In this document: in pieces, positions 52,196 through 60,985 of the stretch | Position numbering within the stretch: position 1 is the first letter of the stretch | Layout: each line of letters begins with the position of its first letter | Assembly (NCBI RefSeq): GCF_029269745.1 | Contig: NZ_JARJHT010000001.1 | Coordinates: 434,001 to 498,000, forward strand | DNA: 64,000 nucleotides | Direction of reading: 5' to 3' | Origin: Polluticoccus soli | GTDB taxonomy: Bacteria > Bacteroidota > Bacteroidia > Chitinophagales > Chitinophagaceae | The notes under the pieces: model-generated | Database searches by the model: none | Seen by the model: only the letters and a program-made list of their open reading frames with translations | Told to the model about the DNA's origin: nothing | Made by a program: the position numbers and the translations under genes

Positions 52196-53029
52196 CTACT
52201 CCAGTTGCAATTTTTCCTTCAAAAACGCGATAGCCAGCTTTTCGGCTTGTGCCGACGCAATTTTATCATGCTTGGGATTACTCGGATTAGCGAATGCATG
52301 ATCGGCATTGAATGTGTGCAAAGTTATTTGCCTCCCCGCTTCCTGCACCTGGTTTTGAAACCCTTCAATTACATCCCGGGTAATAAATTTATCCTGTGAT
52401 GCCCACATGTAGAGTATATCGCTTTTTAGCAGGTCGATCTTTTTCTGGTCTGTCTCCGGAAAACCATAATACATCACCGTAGCCGCCGAACGATCTCCCG
52501 CAAGAACCGATGCATTAAAAGCCCAGCTTCCACCCATGCACCACCCCAATGTTGCCACTCGGCGATCTTTCCCAGCTTTGGCCAGCGCGCCTTTCACAAT
52601 ATTCTCTGCACGTTTTTTATCGAGTGATGAAGAAAGTTTGCTGGCGTTCGGCTGGTCGCTGGCTACCTGGCCATCATACAGGTCCACAGCATACACGTCT
52701 ACATTGCCCAACATACTTTGCCAACGTTCGGCCTCGCGCTTAATGTAGTCATTCAGGCCCCACCATTCGTGAAACACTAGCAACACGCTAGTGGCAGTCT
52801 GGTCAGACGGAACATAAAACGCCTGACCATTTTTACCATCAAGTGTCGCGAAACTGACCATAGATCCTTTCGCCGGGGAATAATTAAACGGTTCGGGCGA
52901 TTCATGTGCTGCAATGAAATCAATATTCATTGCCAGCATTGGGAAATTACTGCTGTTCACGCAACAGTTCTGCGCGTGCGACACTAATGAAAATAGCAGG
53001 CACGCAAACAGCGTGAAAAGTTTGGACAT
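52196..53029 (-). CDS. Dienelactone hydrolase family protein
   Basis: 277 residues with a signal peptide (ends SHAQ). The nucleophile is a cysteine in GWCMGGSWAF, as in true dienelactone hydrolases, with aspartate in MWASQDKF and histidine in FNADHAFAN. The secreted location is unusual for a classical aromatic-ring-degradation enzyme, so a periplasmic esterase is more likely. It has a terminator behind it and stands alone; the SET-domain gene follows upstream on the same strand. Confidence 0.88.
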   Translation of the reverse strand: MSKLFTLFACLLFSLVSHAQNCCVNSSNFPMLAMNIDFIAAHESPEPFNYSPAKGSMVSFATLDGKNGQAFYVPSDQTATSVLLVFHEWWGLNDYIKREAERWQSMLGNVDVYAVDLYDGQVASDQPNASKLSSSLDKKRAENIVKGALAKAGKDRRVATLGWCMGGSWAFNASVLAGDRSAATVMYYGFPETDQKKIDLLKSDILYMWASQDKFITRDVIEGFQNQVQEAGRQITLHTFNADHAFANPSNPKHDKIASAQAEKLAIAFLKEKLQLE

Positions 53030-53055
53030 ATTATGGAGTTTTGGTTTAGCACTCT

Positions 53056-53664
53056 TTATGCCGCCATCTTCTTCTTCCCCTCATCGTAGTAGCAATTCAA
53101 TATTGAGTCCATCTCTGCCCTGCCTACTGCTACTAAGTCCACCTTATCTTTATACTGCGGCTCTATAAATTTTGCCAAGGGTTGTGACACCTTACCGAAC
53201 GTTTTAAAAGCTTCAATCAATTGCACATCCCAATCCTGGTAAAAATGAACTAGGTCATCTGGCATTACCTTTTTCCTGTTAGTGCCGGGTTCAGGCAAAC
53301 ACACAAACGGCTCGGTCAGGTTTAGGTATCCATAGTCGTTTGTCAGTTCCTCTCCCGGGTATATGTCCCGCACAGCCAGCTCAAAGTTATAAGCCGTCGA
53401 CAGGCAGTTGGAGTTGAAACTATGATTCACAAACCGTGAATGGTCCCAACACAGTACAAAATCGCCTTTATTATCGCGAAACGCATAGGTATCGATGATA
53501 TCCCTAAAAACCGGGTGCATTGTTTCTACCTGCACTGGAGTAAACACCTGGTCCAGCGGATCACCGATCCATGTTATCGTGCCTTTGGGAATAAAGGCAG
53601 TAGCTACTACCCCATGCCCTTTTTCCTTACTGATGAACCTTACCTCTGTCTTCGGATGTATCAT
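53056..53664 (-). CDS. SET-domain protein (lysine methyltransferase-like)
   Basis: 202 residues from the ATG at 53664 (MIHPKTEVRFISKEKGHG), where related proteins begin; the ATG at 53718, which overlaps the stop of the upstream lipid kinase gene as TAATG, would give 220 residues and is possible. The SET fold is visible: GVVATAFIPKGTITW, RFVNHSFNSNC (the NHS signature) and ELTNDYGYLN, where Y binds the substrate. In eukaryotes these methylate lysines with S-adenosylmethionine; bacterial roles are little known. Post-SET cysteines are not obvious. Coupling to the diacylglycerol kinase gene is tight. Confidence 0.85.
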   Translation of the reverse strand: MIHPKTEVRFISKEKGHGVVATAFIPKGTITWIGDPLDQVFTPVQVETMHPVFRDIIDTYAFRDNKGDFVLCWDHSRFVNHSFNSNCLSTAYNFELAVRDIYPGEELTNDYGYLNLTEPFVCLPEPGTNRKKVMPDDLVHFYQDWDVQLIEAFKTFGKVSQPLAKFIEPQYKDKVDLVAVGRAEMDSILNCYYDEGKKKMAA

Positions 53665-53717
53665 ACCATTCACCTTTCGATCCACCTCAGCTGCTAAAAA
53701 AACCAAGCCCAAAGGCA

Positions 53718-54611
53718 TTACTCAACATTGCGAGGCTGCATAATGCAGAGCGCTTGTTTCTCAATAGCAGCGGTCACACCGGTCACCTTGCCCTGGTATT
53801 CTCCGTCCACCTGGAAATAGGCTTTTCCTGTCACTTGAATTTCAATCGATTGCGCAGGCAATATTTCTGTTTTGTCGCGATTGAGATTTTTGCCGCCCAG
53901 AAACATTTTAACAACTTCAATAAACGAGAGCTGCCGCATAATGATGATCTCGAATACTCCGTCGCTGAGGTTGCCATCGGGATTGATAACAGCTCCGGTA
54001 CCGTACATACGCGCGTTGGCCAGCACTACCATAAAGGCGTTACGCGCTATCAGCTGGTTGCCACTTTTGATGACCACATGCATTCTCGGCTTACGGAGCA
54101 ATACTTTTAGCGCTCCGCGCGCATAACCCAGTTTTCCTTTCCAGTCATTCTCTTCAAAGTGTTTTACCAGCTGTGCATTAAAGCCCAGGTCGCTCAGGTG
54201 CAGGCATATCTCTTTATTATTGATCCGCAGCACATCTATACGCTGGCACTCCCCGTTCATAATTATATCCATGCACTCGTCGATGGCCATAGGCAGCCCC
54301 AACTCACGAGCCATGCCATTAGCTGAACCGGCAGGGATAACGCCTATCGGTATATCCTTACCGATCAACACTTCGGCTACAAGCTTTAAAGTCCCATCGC
54401 CCCCCACGGCCACAACACGATCAGGTTGCCATGTCTGTACCCAGTGTCGTATTGAGTCAACATCATAGTCACCGGTAGTCTGGTACCATTCATACTCGTG
54501 CCGCACGCCCTGGAAATAATCGTGTATGGCAGATTCTAATTCAGCCTTGGAGCTTTTACCTGAAGCAGGGTTAAGCACGAACAGTATTTTTATTTTACCG
54601 TTGTCTGGCAC
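53718..54611 (-). CDS. Diacylglycerol kinase family lipid kinase
   Basis: 297 residues, the YegS/BmrU type. The phosphate-binding segment FVLNPASGKS and the catalytic GGDGTLK (residues 70-74 and on) are present, and IPAGSANGMARELGLP is the second signature. It makes phosphatidate (or a related lipid phosphate) from a lipid alcohol and ATP. The start codon is GTG (54609-54611). The SET-domain gene follows in overlap or close behind. The neighbour 58 bases away on the other strand is an App1-type phosphatase that would reverse the reaction. Confidence 0.92.
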   Translation of the reverse strand: MPDNGKIKILFVLNPASGKSSKAELESAIHDYFQGVRHEYEWYQTTGDYDVDSIRHWVQTWQPDRVVAVGGDGTLKLVAEVLIGKDIPIGVIPAGSANGMARELGLPMAIDECMDIIMNGECQRIDVLRINNKEICLHLSDLGFNAQLVKHFEENDWKGKLGYARGALKVLLRKPRMHVVIKSGNQLIARNAFMVVLANARMYGTGAVINPDGNLSDGVFEIIIMRQLSFIEVVKMFLGGKNLNRDKTEILPAQSIEIQVTGKAYFQVDGEYQGKVTGVTAAIEKQALCIMQPRNVE

Positions 54612-54669
54612 GTTATTATTTGTTGCACAATAAGCAATATAAAAAAGTGCGCCCGCTATTTTCTAACGT

Positions 54670-55725
54670 ATGGATACGGCCACAAAAAAAAGATTCAAAC
54701 ACCTGCTTAACTGGTTGCGTATCAATACCGACCCCATAGTTAAAGTATACCATGGCTATGGAGACGATGATGCTATGCTGCTGTATGGACACGTTTTTAC
54801 TACATCACCCATACCTAGAAAACGATACCGCAACCTCATATTCAGCAATACGATGGCGCTGTTGAGGCTATTTATGGCCAAACCTTTTGCCGGCGCGAAA
54901 GTGCGCGTCAACTGGCGCGGTCATATCACGGAAGCAGTAACCGATACCGATGGTTTTTTCAAACTTGAATGGCACACCCCAACACCTGCAGAAAAAGGAT
55001 GGCATCCGGTGCGTGTAGATCTTATATCTGACGTGCATGAAGGTGTATATGGAGAAGGCAAGATGCTAATACCTCATGCTACCCAGTACGCGTTCATTTC
55101 TGATGTGGATGATACCTTTCTGGTCTCCCATTCATCGAAAATGGGCAAACGGCTCTACGTACTTTTTACCAAAAATGCACGCACACGTCGCCCTTTTGAG
55201 GGAGTAGTTCGTCACTACCAATTACTGGCAGCTTCTAATTCCGGAGACGGTGTGACCAACCCATTCTTCTATGTGTCCAGTAGCGAATGGAACCTGTATG
55301 AATATTTGAAGGAGTTTTGCCGCAACAATGAACTACCTGAAGGCGTATTCCTACTCAGTCAGCTAAAACAATGGCATGAGTTGCTGAAGACCGGCCAGAC
55401 CAAGCACCAGGGCAAGTTTATGAGGATAGCCCGCCTGTTAAAAGAGTTTCCGCACCAGAAATTTGTACTTCTGGGCGACGATACGCAACAGGACCCATAT
55501 ATCTACCACTCAATAGTTGAAGCCTTTCCCAACCAGGTACTATGTGTTTACCTCCGGCATATCCGCAAAAGCCGCAAACCGGCCGTGGAATCGATAATAG
55601 ATGATATTAGAAAGCATAAAGTGGATGTATGCTACTTTGAGCATAGCAACGAGGCCATACTTCACTCGCAAAAGGTCGGACTAATAAAAGATTTGGTGAT
55701 CACCAAAGGTGAACCTGAAGACTAG
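54670..55725 (+). CDS. App1-type phosphatidate phosphatase (DUF2183)
   Basis: 351 residues. The catalytic DVDDT motif (residue 144 on, in FISDVDDTFLVSH), a HAD-type phosphatase nucleophile, is followed by YVSSSEWNLYEYL and LLGDDTQQDPYIY, the App1 signatures. The N-terminal half is a beta-sandwich-like region (VRVNWRGHITEAVTD). It should hydrolyse phosphatidate to diacylglycerol, the reverse of the lipid kinase encoded divergently. It faces the desaturase gene, with stops one base apart. Confidence 0.88.
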   Translation: MDTATKKRFKHLLNWLRINTDPIVKVYHGYGDDDAMLLYGHVFTTSPIPRKRYRNLIFSNTMALLRLFMAKPFAGAKVRVNWRGHITEAVTDTDGFFKLEWHTPTPAEKGWHPVRVDLISDVHEGVYGEGKMLIPHATQYAFISDVDDTFLVSHSSKMGKRLYVLFTKNARTRRPFEGVVRHYQLLAASNSGDGVTNPFFYVSSSEWNLYEYLKEFCRNNELPEGVFLLSQLKQWHELLKTGQTKHQGKFMRIARLLKEFPHQKFVLLGDDTQQDPYIYHSIVEAFPNQVLCVYLRHIRKSRKPAVESIIDDIRKHKVDVCYFEHSNEAILHSQKVGLIKDLVITKGEPED

Positions 55726-55726
55726 T

Positions 55727-56869
55727 TTATCCTCTGCCCAAAATCTTCAGCATCCTACCGTGTTCGATTATTGCACGGGCAACCGTAGGCTGTACATTAT
55801 ATGCCAGGCCATATTGGCGCGCTACACTTTCCACTATAGGCGAAATAGCAGGATAATGTATGTGGCACACATGAGGGAAAAGGTGGTGTTCGATCTGGTA
55901 GTTCAATCCACCAATGAACCATGCGGTAAGTTTGCTACCGGGAGCAAAATTCGTTGTGTTAAGTAACTGGTGCACTGCCCAGTTATTTTCGATCCTCATA
56001 TCCACCGACGGCAGCGGAAACTCAGAGCTTTCCATAACGTGTGCAGGCTGAAAGATGCAAGCAAGAGAAAGACCTGCGACCATGTGCATGGCTACGAAAC
56101 CGCCTACTACATGATACCACGGCATTCCAGAGAAAAACATTGGTAATACCAGGATGTACGCGAAATAAAACAGCTTGAAGAACGAAAGCTCGATCAAAGC
56201 ATTTTTCAGCGTGATCTTTTCTTTCTTCAATAAACCTTCTCTTTCGTACCTGAACAATACGCGATAGTCTTTAGCCATTACCCAAAACAGGTTCATCAGC
56301 GAATAAAGGAACCATGCATAGATATGCTGAAAACGATGGATCTTCCAGTGCGGACGGTGCGGGCACATGCGTATAAGAGTCGTCCCCATAATGTCTTCGT
56401 CAAGACCATCTACATTGGTGTAAGTGTGATGCAGTATATTATGCTGTATACGCCAGTTACGCGAATAACCTCCGATGAAATTCAACAAGCTACCTAGCAG
56501 GGAATTTGTCAGGTTGTTAGAAGAATAAGAGCCGTGATTTGAATCATGCATCACACAAGTGCCGATACCCACTACGCCAACGCCCATCAACAACCACATA
56601 GGATAAAACAACCACAGGCTGGCAGATGCAAGACCAGTGAGTACAACTATCAGCGGTACAAAATATAGAGAGAGCATCGCAGCAGTTTTCACCTTCATTG
56701 CTGTATTGGCATTCTCATGTATCCCCTGCTCACGGAAATACTCGTCGACACGCTGCTTAACAGTATCGTAAAAACTTTTTTCGCCTTTAGGCGCAAACTT
56801 CACAAGGCGTTTCTTATTTAAGGCTGTTACTGACACTGGTATTAAATTGGATGGCGCTGAAGATAGCAC
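55727..56869 (-). CDS. Membrane fatty acid desaturase
   Basis: 380 residues, several membrane helices. The three histidine boxes of di-iron desaturases are present: HDSNH (108-112), HNILHH (143-148) and QIEHHLFPHVCH near residue 330. The glutamine in the last box suggests a front-end type (delta-5/6-like) rather than delta-9, but no cytochrome b5 domain is attached, so electrons must come from elsewhere. It alters membrane fluidity or makes polyunsaturated lipids. No promoter consensus was found upstream within 280 bases. Confidence 0.93.
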   Translation of the reverse strand: MLSSAPSNLIPVSVTALNKKRLVKFAPKGEKSFYDTVKQRVDEYFREQGIHENANTAMKVKTAAMLSLYFVPLIVVLTGLASASLWLFYPMWLLMGVGVVGIGTCVMHDSNHGSYSSNNLTNSLLGSLLNFIGGYSRNWRIQHNILHHTYTNVDGLDEDIMGTTLIRMCPHRPHWKIHRFQHIYAWFLYSLMNLFWVMAKDYRVLFRYEREGLLKKEKITLKNALIELSFFKLFYFAYILVLPMFFSGMPWYHVVGGFVAMHMVAGLSLACIFQPAHVMESSEFPLPSVDMRIENNWAVHQLLNTTNFAPGSKLTAWFIGGLNYQIEHHLFPHVCHIHYPAISPIVESVARQYGLAYNVQPTVARAIIEHGRMLKILGRG

Positions 56870-57108
56870 TAATTCGGCTGAAAATCTATGATATCAGCTA
56901 ATAATGACACTAAAATGGTGTTAAAAGCAGTATGGCTGCCGAAAAAGCAGCCATACCCGTTCTCACGGTGAAAGGTAATTATATTAAATCGAAGTGATTA
57001 AGTGCGTAGATATTTTCCCTTATACGTGCTTGATCTCTCGACAATGTAAAATTGATACTATTTTTTGAAACGGCATACCGTTAAAACACCGTATTTTATA
57101 AAAATGAC

Positions 57109-57130
57109 AAAAGCCGCCCCGAAGGCGGCT
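57109..57130 (-). terminator. Terminator of rplS
   Basis: AGCCGCC / GGCGGCT around CCGAA; the minus strand continues as TTTTG and then T-rich DNA. Confidence 0.75.
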
Positions 57131-57151
57131 CTTGATAAATAATATCTATAA

Positions 57152-57532
57152 TTAAGCTTTAGCTTTCGTTTCTTTTTTCTCAGCGATGTGCTTTTTCTCT
57201 TTGATACGAGCTGCTTTACCCTGGCGTTCGCGCAGGTAGAACAGTTTAGCACGACGTACACGACCTTCTTTATTTACAAGGATAGACTCGATGTTTGGAG
57301 AATAAAGAGGGAACAAACGCTCAACACCTACACCGTCAGATATTTTACGAACAGTGAAAGTTTGGGTAAAACCGGTGCCCTGACGTTTCAATACATCGCC
57401 TTTGAACGACTGGATACGCTCTTTGTTACCTTCAATGATCTTATAATTAACGGTAACGTTATCACCGGCTTTGAACTTCGGGAATTCTTTTTTACCTGTC
57501 AGCTGCTCGTGTACAAAAGCTATGGCTTCCAT
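57152..57532 (-). CDS. rplS: 50S ribosomal protein L19
   Basis: 126 residues from the ATG at 57532 ([20 protein letters not shown]); the frame upstream overlaps the promoter and its start would precede the transcription start. [21 protein letters not shown], quoted in part ([13 protein letters not shown]), and [13 protein letters not shown] are L19 signatures. The C-terminal tail is lysine-rich ([18 protein letters not shown]). L19 lies at the 30S/50S interface. It has its own strong promoter and terminator, unlike the usual rpsP-rimM-trmD-rplS operon. Confidence 0.97.
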   Translation of the reverse strand: MEAIAFVHEQLTGKKEFPKFKAGDNVTVNYKIIEGNKERIQSFKGDVLKRQGTGFTQTFTVRKISDGVGVERLFPLYSPNIESILVNKEGRVRRAKLFYLRERQGKAARIKEKKHIAEKKETKAKA

Positions 57533-57553
57533 TTTACTTTGATTTTGGGTCTG

Positions 57554-57584
57554 CAAAGGTAATAGATAAAATGAAGTTTACAAA
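57554..57584 (-). promoter_or_regulatory. Strong promoter of rplS
   Basis: On the minus strand: TTTG (57581-57584), a 19-nt spacer, TACCTTTG (57554-57561). A perfect match to both boxes and spacing; start expected near 57548. Confidence 0.8.
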
Positions 57585-57642
57585 AAATATTAACCCTTTT
57601 ATCTGATTAAAATATTACCACGCAAACAAACTAAACAAAAAA

Positions 57643-58344
57643 TTAATATCTATAACCCTCCCAATCACTGTTTTTCAACAGATCAGGCCTTCTTTCAGCG
57701 GTCCGCTTCAGCGATTGCTCGTGACGCCACTCGTCCACTTTTTTAGGATCTCCACTCAGTAAAACATCTGGTACCTTCCATCCCCTGAAGTCAGCAGGAC
57801 GCGTGTAAACTGGTGGTGCCAGCAATCCGTCCTGGAAAGAGTCAAAAAGCGCCGAGGTCTCATCATTCAGTACACCCGGTATCAGTCTGCCAATAGCATC
57901 TACCACAATTGCCGCGGCCAGCTCTCCTCCACTCAGCACATAATCACCTATGGATATCTCCCGGGTCACATAATGCTCCCTTATTCGGTCGTCGATACCT
58001 TTATAATGACCACAGATGATGATCATATTCTCTTTCAGGGAAAGCATATTGGCAGTCTTCTGGTTGAACACGGGTCCATCCGGGGTCATATAAATGATCT
58101 CATCATACTTTCGCTCTGCCTGTAACTTCTCGATCAGTATCGCCAATGGCTCCGGCATCATCACCATTCCTGCCCCGCCACCAAACTGGTAGTCATCCAC
58201 CTGGGCCTGCTTATAAGGCGTATGGTCGCGCAGGTTATGAGTATGCACTTCCAGGAGGCCTTTGGTTTGGGCCCTCTTCATGATCGAGTGGCTGAACGGA
58301 CTGGTCAGCAACTCCGGGAGTACCGTTATAATATCGATTCTCAT
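57643..58344 (-). CDS. trmD: tRNA (guanine-N1)-methyltransferase
   Basis: 233 residues; methylates G37 of tRNAs that read codons beginning with C, preventing frameshifts. The trefoil-knot SAM motif is present ([23 protein letters not shown] and [15 protein letters not shown]-like segment, seen here as [14 protein letters not shown]), and the N-terminus [13 protein letters not shown] is typical. It follows rimM by 5 bases, and no other gene separates it from rplS (110 bases, with the rplS promoter in between). Confidence 0.97.
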   Translation of the reverse strand: MRIDIITVLPELLTSPFSHSIMKRAQTKGLLEVHTHNLRDHTPYKQAQVDDYQFGGGAGMVMMPEPLAILIEKLQAERKYDEIIYMTPDGPVFNQKTANMLSLKENMIIICGHYKGIDDRIREHYVTREISIGDYVLSGGELAAAIVVDAIGRLIPGVLNDETSALFDSFQDGLLAPPVYTRPADFRGWKVPDVLLSGDPKKVDEWRHEQSLKRTAERRPDLLKNSDWEGYRY

Positions 58345-58349
58345 TTCAG

Positions 58350-58859
58350 TTATTGTAAATAAACATCAATCAAGCCTTCGGGCAGGTCTATTCTTATATA
58401 CTTATTCCGCATATTCACATCTACCAGCATTTGCTCTACCAGCGGAACAAGCACTTCTTTACCTTCAATGGTAAGCTTTGCCAGCCATTGAGGCCCTGCC
58501 TGTACTACATCTTCGATCTGGCCGATGGTGCCCTTGTTCACGTCTACAAGATTAAAGCCTATCCATAACAACGGTGAATCAGTTACCGCCTCTGCCAGGA
58601 TATCCTCTTTCACATACACCTGCTTTCCTATCAGTTTTTTCGCGGCTTCAACGGTGTCCACATCTTCTACGTTCACTATATACTCTTCGTCATTGGCTGT
58701 TTTCGCCTGCAATACAAAATGTGGGATATAGCTCTCTTTACGCAGCTCGATAAAGAGCACGTCATCTTTTTTCAACCAATTGCCGCTACCGGCTATATGT
58801 TTGAGTATAATTGCGCCTTGCAATCCGTGCGTCGCCACTATTTTGCCTATCCGTACCAT
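58350..58859 (-). CDS. rimM: Ribosome maturation factor RimM
   Basis: 169 residues. The N-terminal [17 protein letters not shown] matches the RimM start, followed by the PRC-barrel region ([18 protein letters not shown], with [20 protein letters not shown] at the end). It helps 30S head assembly around S19. It heads the rimM-trmD pair. The -7 promoter box lies so close that the leader is only a few nucleotides. Confidence 0.96.
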   Translation of the reverse strand: MVRIGKIVATHGLQGAIILKHIAGSGNWLKKDDVLFIELRKESYIPHFVLQAKTANDEEYIVNVEDVDTVEAAKKLIGKQVYVKEDILAEAVTDSPLLWIGFNLVDVNKGTIGQIEDVVQAGPQWLAKLTIEGKEVLVPLVEQMLVDVNMRNKYIRIDLPEGLIDVYLQ

Positions 58860-58866
58860 GAAGGCG

Positions 58867-58874
58867 CAAAGTTA
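58867..58874 (-). promoter_or_regulatory. -7 promoter box just before rimM
   Basis: On the minus strand TAACTTTG, an exact TAnnTTTG match, only eight bases from the ATG. This implies a nearly leaderless mRNA. The -33 box is weak. Confidence 0.5.
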
Positions 58875-58910
58875 CGTATTAGAAGACCAGTTTAGGCCGC
58901 TGGCAGGAAA

Positions 58911-59399
58911 CTAGAAATAGCCGAGGTACATTTTTGAGTAGGTGGTATACTCGATACTAAGTTCATCGCCCTTGTCCAGCCGGTGAAAATCGATTGCTGT
59001 CACTTCAATACTCAGTTTATTGGGAGAGTCGATATAGAAATGATAGGTATTAGTATGCGGTACAAACTGTTTGCGGGTAATGTGGGCCCGCTCAATGGTT
59101 TTGGTTTTATGCCTTATGTCTGACTGGATCTTTCGTAGGTTATAATAATAGGCTAAATAAGTTCCGCCGCCTGAAAAACATACCAGGTAAAAAACGCCAA
59201 GAAAATATGCAGCATACGAAAACGGATCTTCTGAACCGTCCATCGCCCGGAACCAGGCTACGGCGAACGGACAGAGAAAACAAAACATCATTATCCACTT
59301 GATAAGCTTGAAATATTGGCCTCGCTCCTTTTGCTCTTTTTTGACCAAAAAGGCCAGCTCATCATTCTCGAGCGGTTCATCGTAGCGAACAAGTTGCAT
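58911..59399 (-). CDS. Membrane protein of unknown function
   Basis: 162 residues with two membrane helices (LIKWIMMFCFLCPFAVAWF and YAAYFLGVFYLVCFSGGGTYL), then a soluble tail of strand-like segments (TYHFYIDSPNKLSIEVTAID) that may be an SH3-like domain. It starts three bases after the M32 carboxypeptidase, so it belongs to the same transcript. No family recognised. Confidence 0.7.
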   Translation of the reverse strand: MQLVRYDEPLENDELAFLVKKEQKERGQYFKLIKWIMMFCFLCPFAVAWFRAMDGSEDPFSYAAYFLGVFYLVCFSGGGTYLAYYYNLRKIQSDIRHKTKTIERAHITRKQFVPHTNTYHFYIDSPNKLSIEVTAIDFHRLDKGDELSIEYTTYSKMYLGYF

Positions 59400-59402
59400 A
59401 CA

Positions 59403-60953
59403 TCACGTTTTTAGCTCATACACCCCCGCATATTTATGGCTTATGTACCGCATGAAAGAAGAGAAGTCGAGCCCTTTACCTGTTACCAGGTTGCATAGTT
59501 CTTCCGAACGATAACGCCGGCCATGTATATGTATTTTATCACGCAGCCAGTGCAGCAGGTTGCCGTACTGGTCCGTTTGTATCTCGTTTATCAGGTTGCT
59601 GTTTTCCTGTTGTGCCTGCTCAAAGAATTGCGCAGCATAAAAGCTTCCTAGCGAATAAGTGGGGAAATACCCAAAGCTGCCGTGCGACCAGTGTACATCT
59701 TGCAACACCCCTGTTTTGTCATCTGGTGGTGTTACGCCCAGATATTTCTTGTACATCTCATTCCAGGCGCCGGGCAGGTGTTTTGGATCCAGCTCATTGC
59801 TCAGCAAAGCCTTTTCAATTTCATAACGTATCAACACATGAAAATGATATGTCACTTCATCTGCTTCTGTACGTATCAGCGACGGTTGCACTTTATTGAT
59901 GCCTTTATAAAATGCCTCAACCGAAACACCCCGTAGGCTATCCGGAAAAGATTGCTGCAGTTTCGGATAAAAATGTTTCCAGAACGGCAGGCTGCGTCCA
60001 ACACAATTTTCCCAAAGCCGCGATTGCGATTCATGGATAGACAACGAGGCCGGTGAACCCAGCGGCATTCCATATTGCGTTTCTGGCAAGCCTTGCTCGT
60101 ATAAAGCATGGCCACCTTCATGTATACTGCTCCACAGCAACGAAGCATAATTGTCCTCATCCACGCGCGTCGTCACGCGAACATCGGTAGGAGCAAATGA
60201 AGTAGTGAAAGGATGTTCGGAAATATCCTGTCGTCCTGCGTCAAAATCATAACCCATCGCCTTCAGCACATCTATAGAAAAATCCCACTGCTGTTGCTTT
60301 GGAAAATGCCTGTGCAGGAACTCGCTGTCGACTTGCTGGGCTTTAACTATCTGTTGCAAAAATGGAGGTAGCTGTGCTTTCACCATTTCAAATACCGGAT
60401 CGAGAATAGCCACCGTAATGCCTTTCTCATAATCATCCAGCAGTGCATTGTAAGGATGTCCTTCGTAGCCGTAAAGATCAGCCTGCTGTTTTTTCAGCGC
60501 TATCATCTTTTCGAGTTGGGCGGCATAAACCGAATATTTATTTTCGCTACGGGCTTTTATCCATGAGTTAAGGCTGGCGCTGGTTTGCTGCGTTAGCTGT
60601 TCAACAAACTCCTGCGGCAGCTTTTTGTTCTTTTCATAATCTTCCAGGCTCAGACGAACGTTGTTCTGTTCCACGTCAGTAAGATCGCTACGCTGTGAAA
60701 GTTCATGTAGCACGTTGCCGTAACGCTCGCTCGTAACCATCTCATGGGCTATAGCAGCCATTGTAGCCAGTTGACGGCCCCTGTACGGGAAACCCTTCTG
60801 AGGCATGTATACTTCCTGGTCCCATCCTAAAACGGCCGAGGCATATTGCAGGTCGGCAGATTTTTGCAGGATGTCCTGGTAAGCAGCATAAAGTTCTTTA
60901 GAAGTCTTTTGTCCAGACTTATTCGTGGGAATATTGGCAGGTGCTGTTTGCAC
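59403..60953 (-). CDS. M32-family metallocarboxypeptidase
   Basis: 516 residues, cytoplasmic. The active site HEGGHALYEQG gives the HExxH zinc motif; SIHESQSRLWEN carries the third zinc ligand glutamate region. It releases C-terminal amino acids from peptides, an Archaeal/Bacterial family of thermostable type. Length is normal. It may help use peptides brought in by the POT transporters, although the genes are far apart. The unknown membrane gene follows after three bases. Confidence 0.96.
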   Translation of the reverse strand: MQTAPANIPTNKSGQKTSKELYAAYQDILQKSADLQYASAVLGWDQEVYMPQKGFPYRGRQLATMAAIAHEMVTSERYGNVLHELSQRSDLTDVEQNNVRLSLEDYEKNKKLPQEFVEQLTQQTSASLNSWIKARSENKYSVYAAQLEKMIALKKQQADLYGYEGHPYNALLDDYEKGITVAILDPVFEMVKAQLPPFLQQIVKAQQVDSEFLHRHFPKQQQWDFSIDVLKAMGYDFDAGRQDISEHPFTTSFAPTDVRVTTRVDEDNYASLLWSSIHEGGHALYEQGLPETQYGMPLGSPASLSIHESQSRLWENCVGRSLPFWKHFYPKLQQSFPDSLRGVSVEAFYKGINKVQPSLIRTEADEVTYHFHVLIRYEIEKALLSNELDPKHLPGAWNEMYKKYLGVTPPDDKTGVLQDVHWSHGSFGYFPTYSLGSFYAAQFFEQAQQENSNLINEIQTDQYGNLLHWLRDKIHIHGRRYRSEELCNLVTGKGLDFSSFMRYISHKYAGVYELKT

Positions 60954-60985
60954 GTTATGTTGATATGTAATTGTAAAACAAATAA

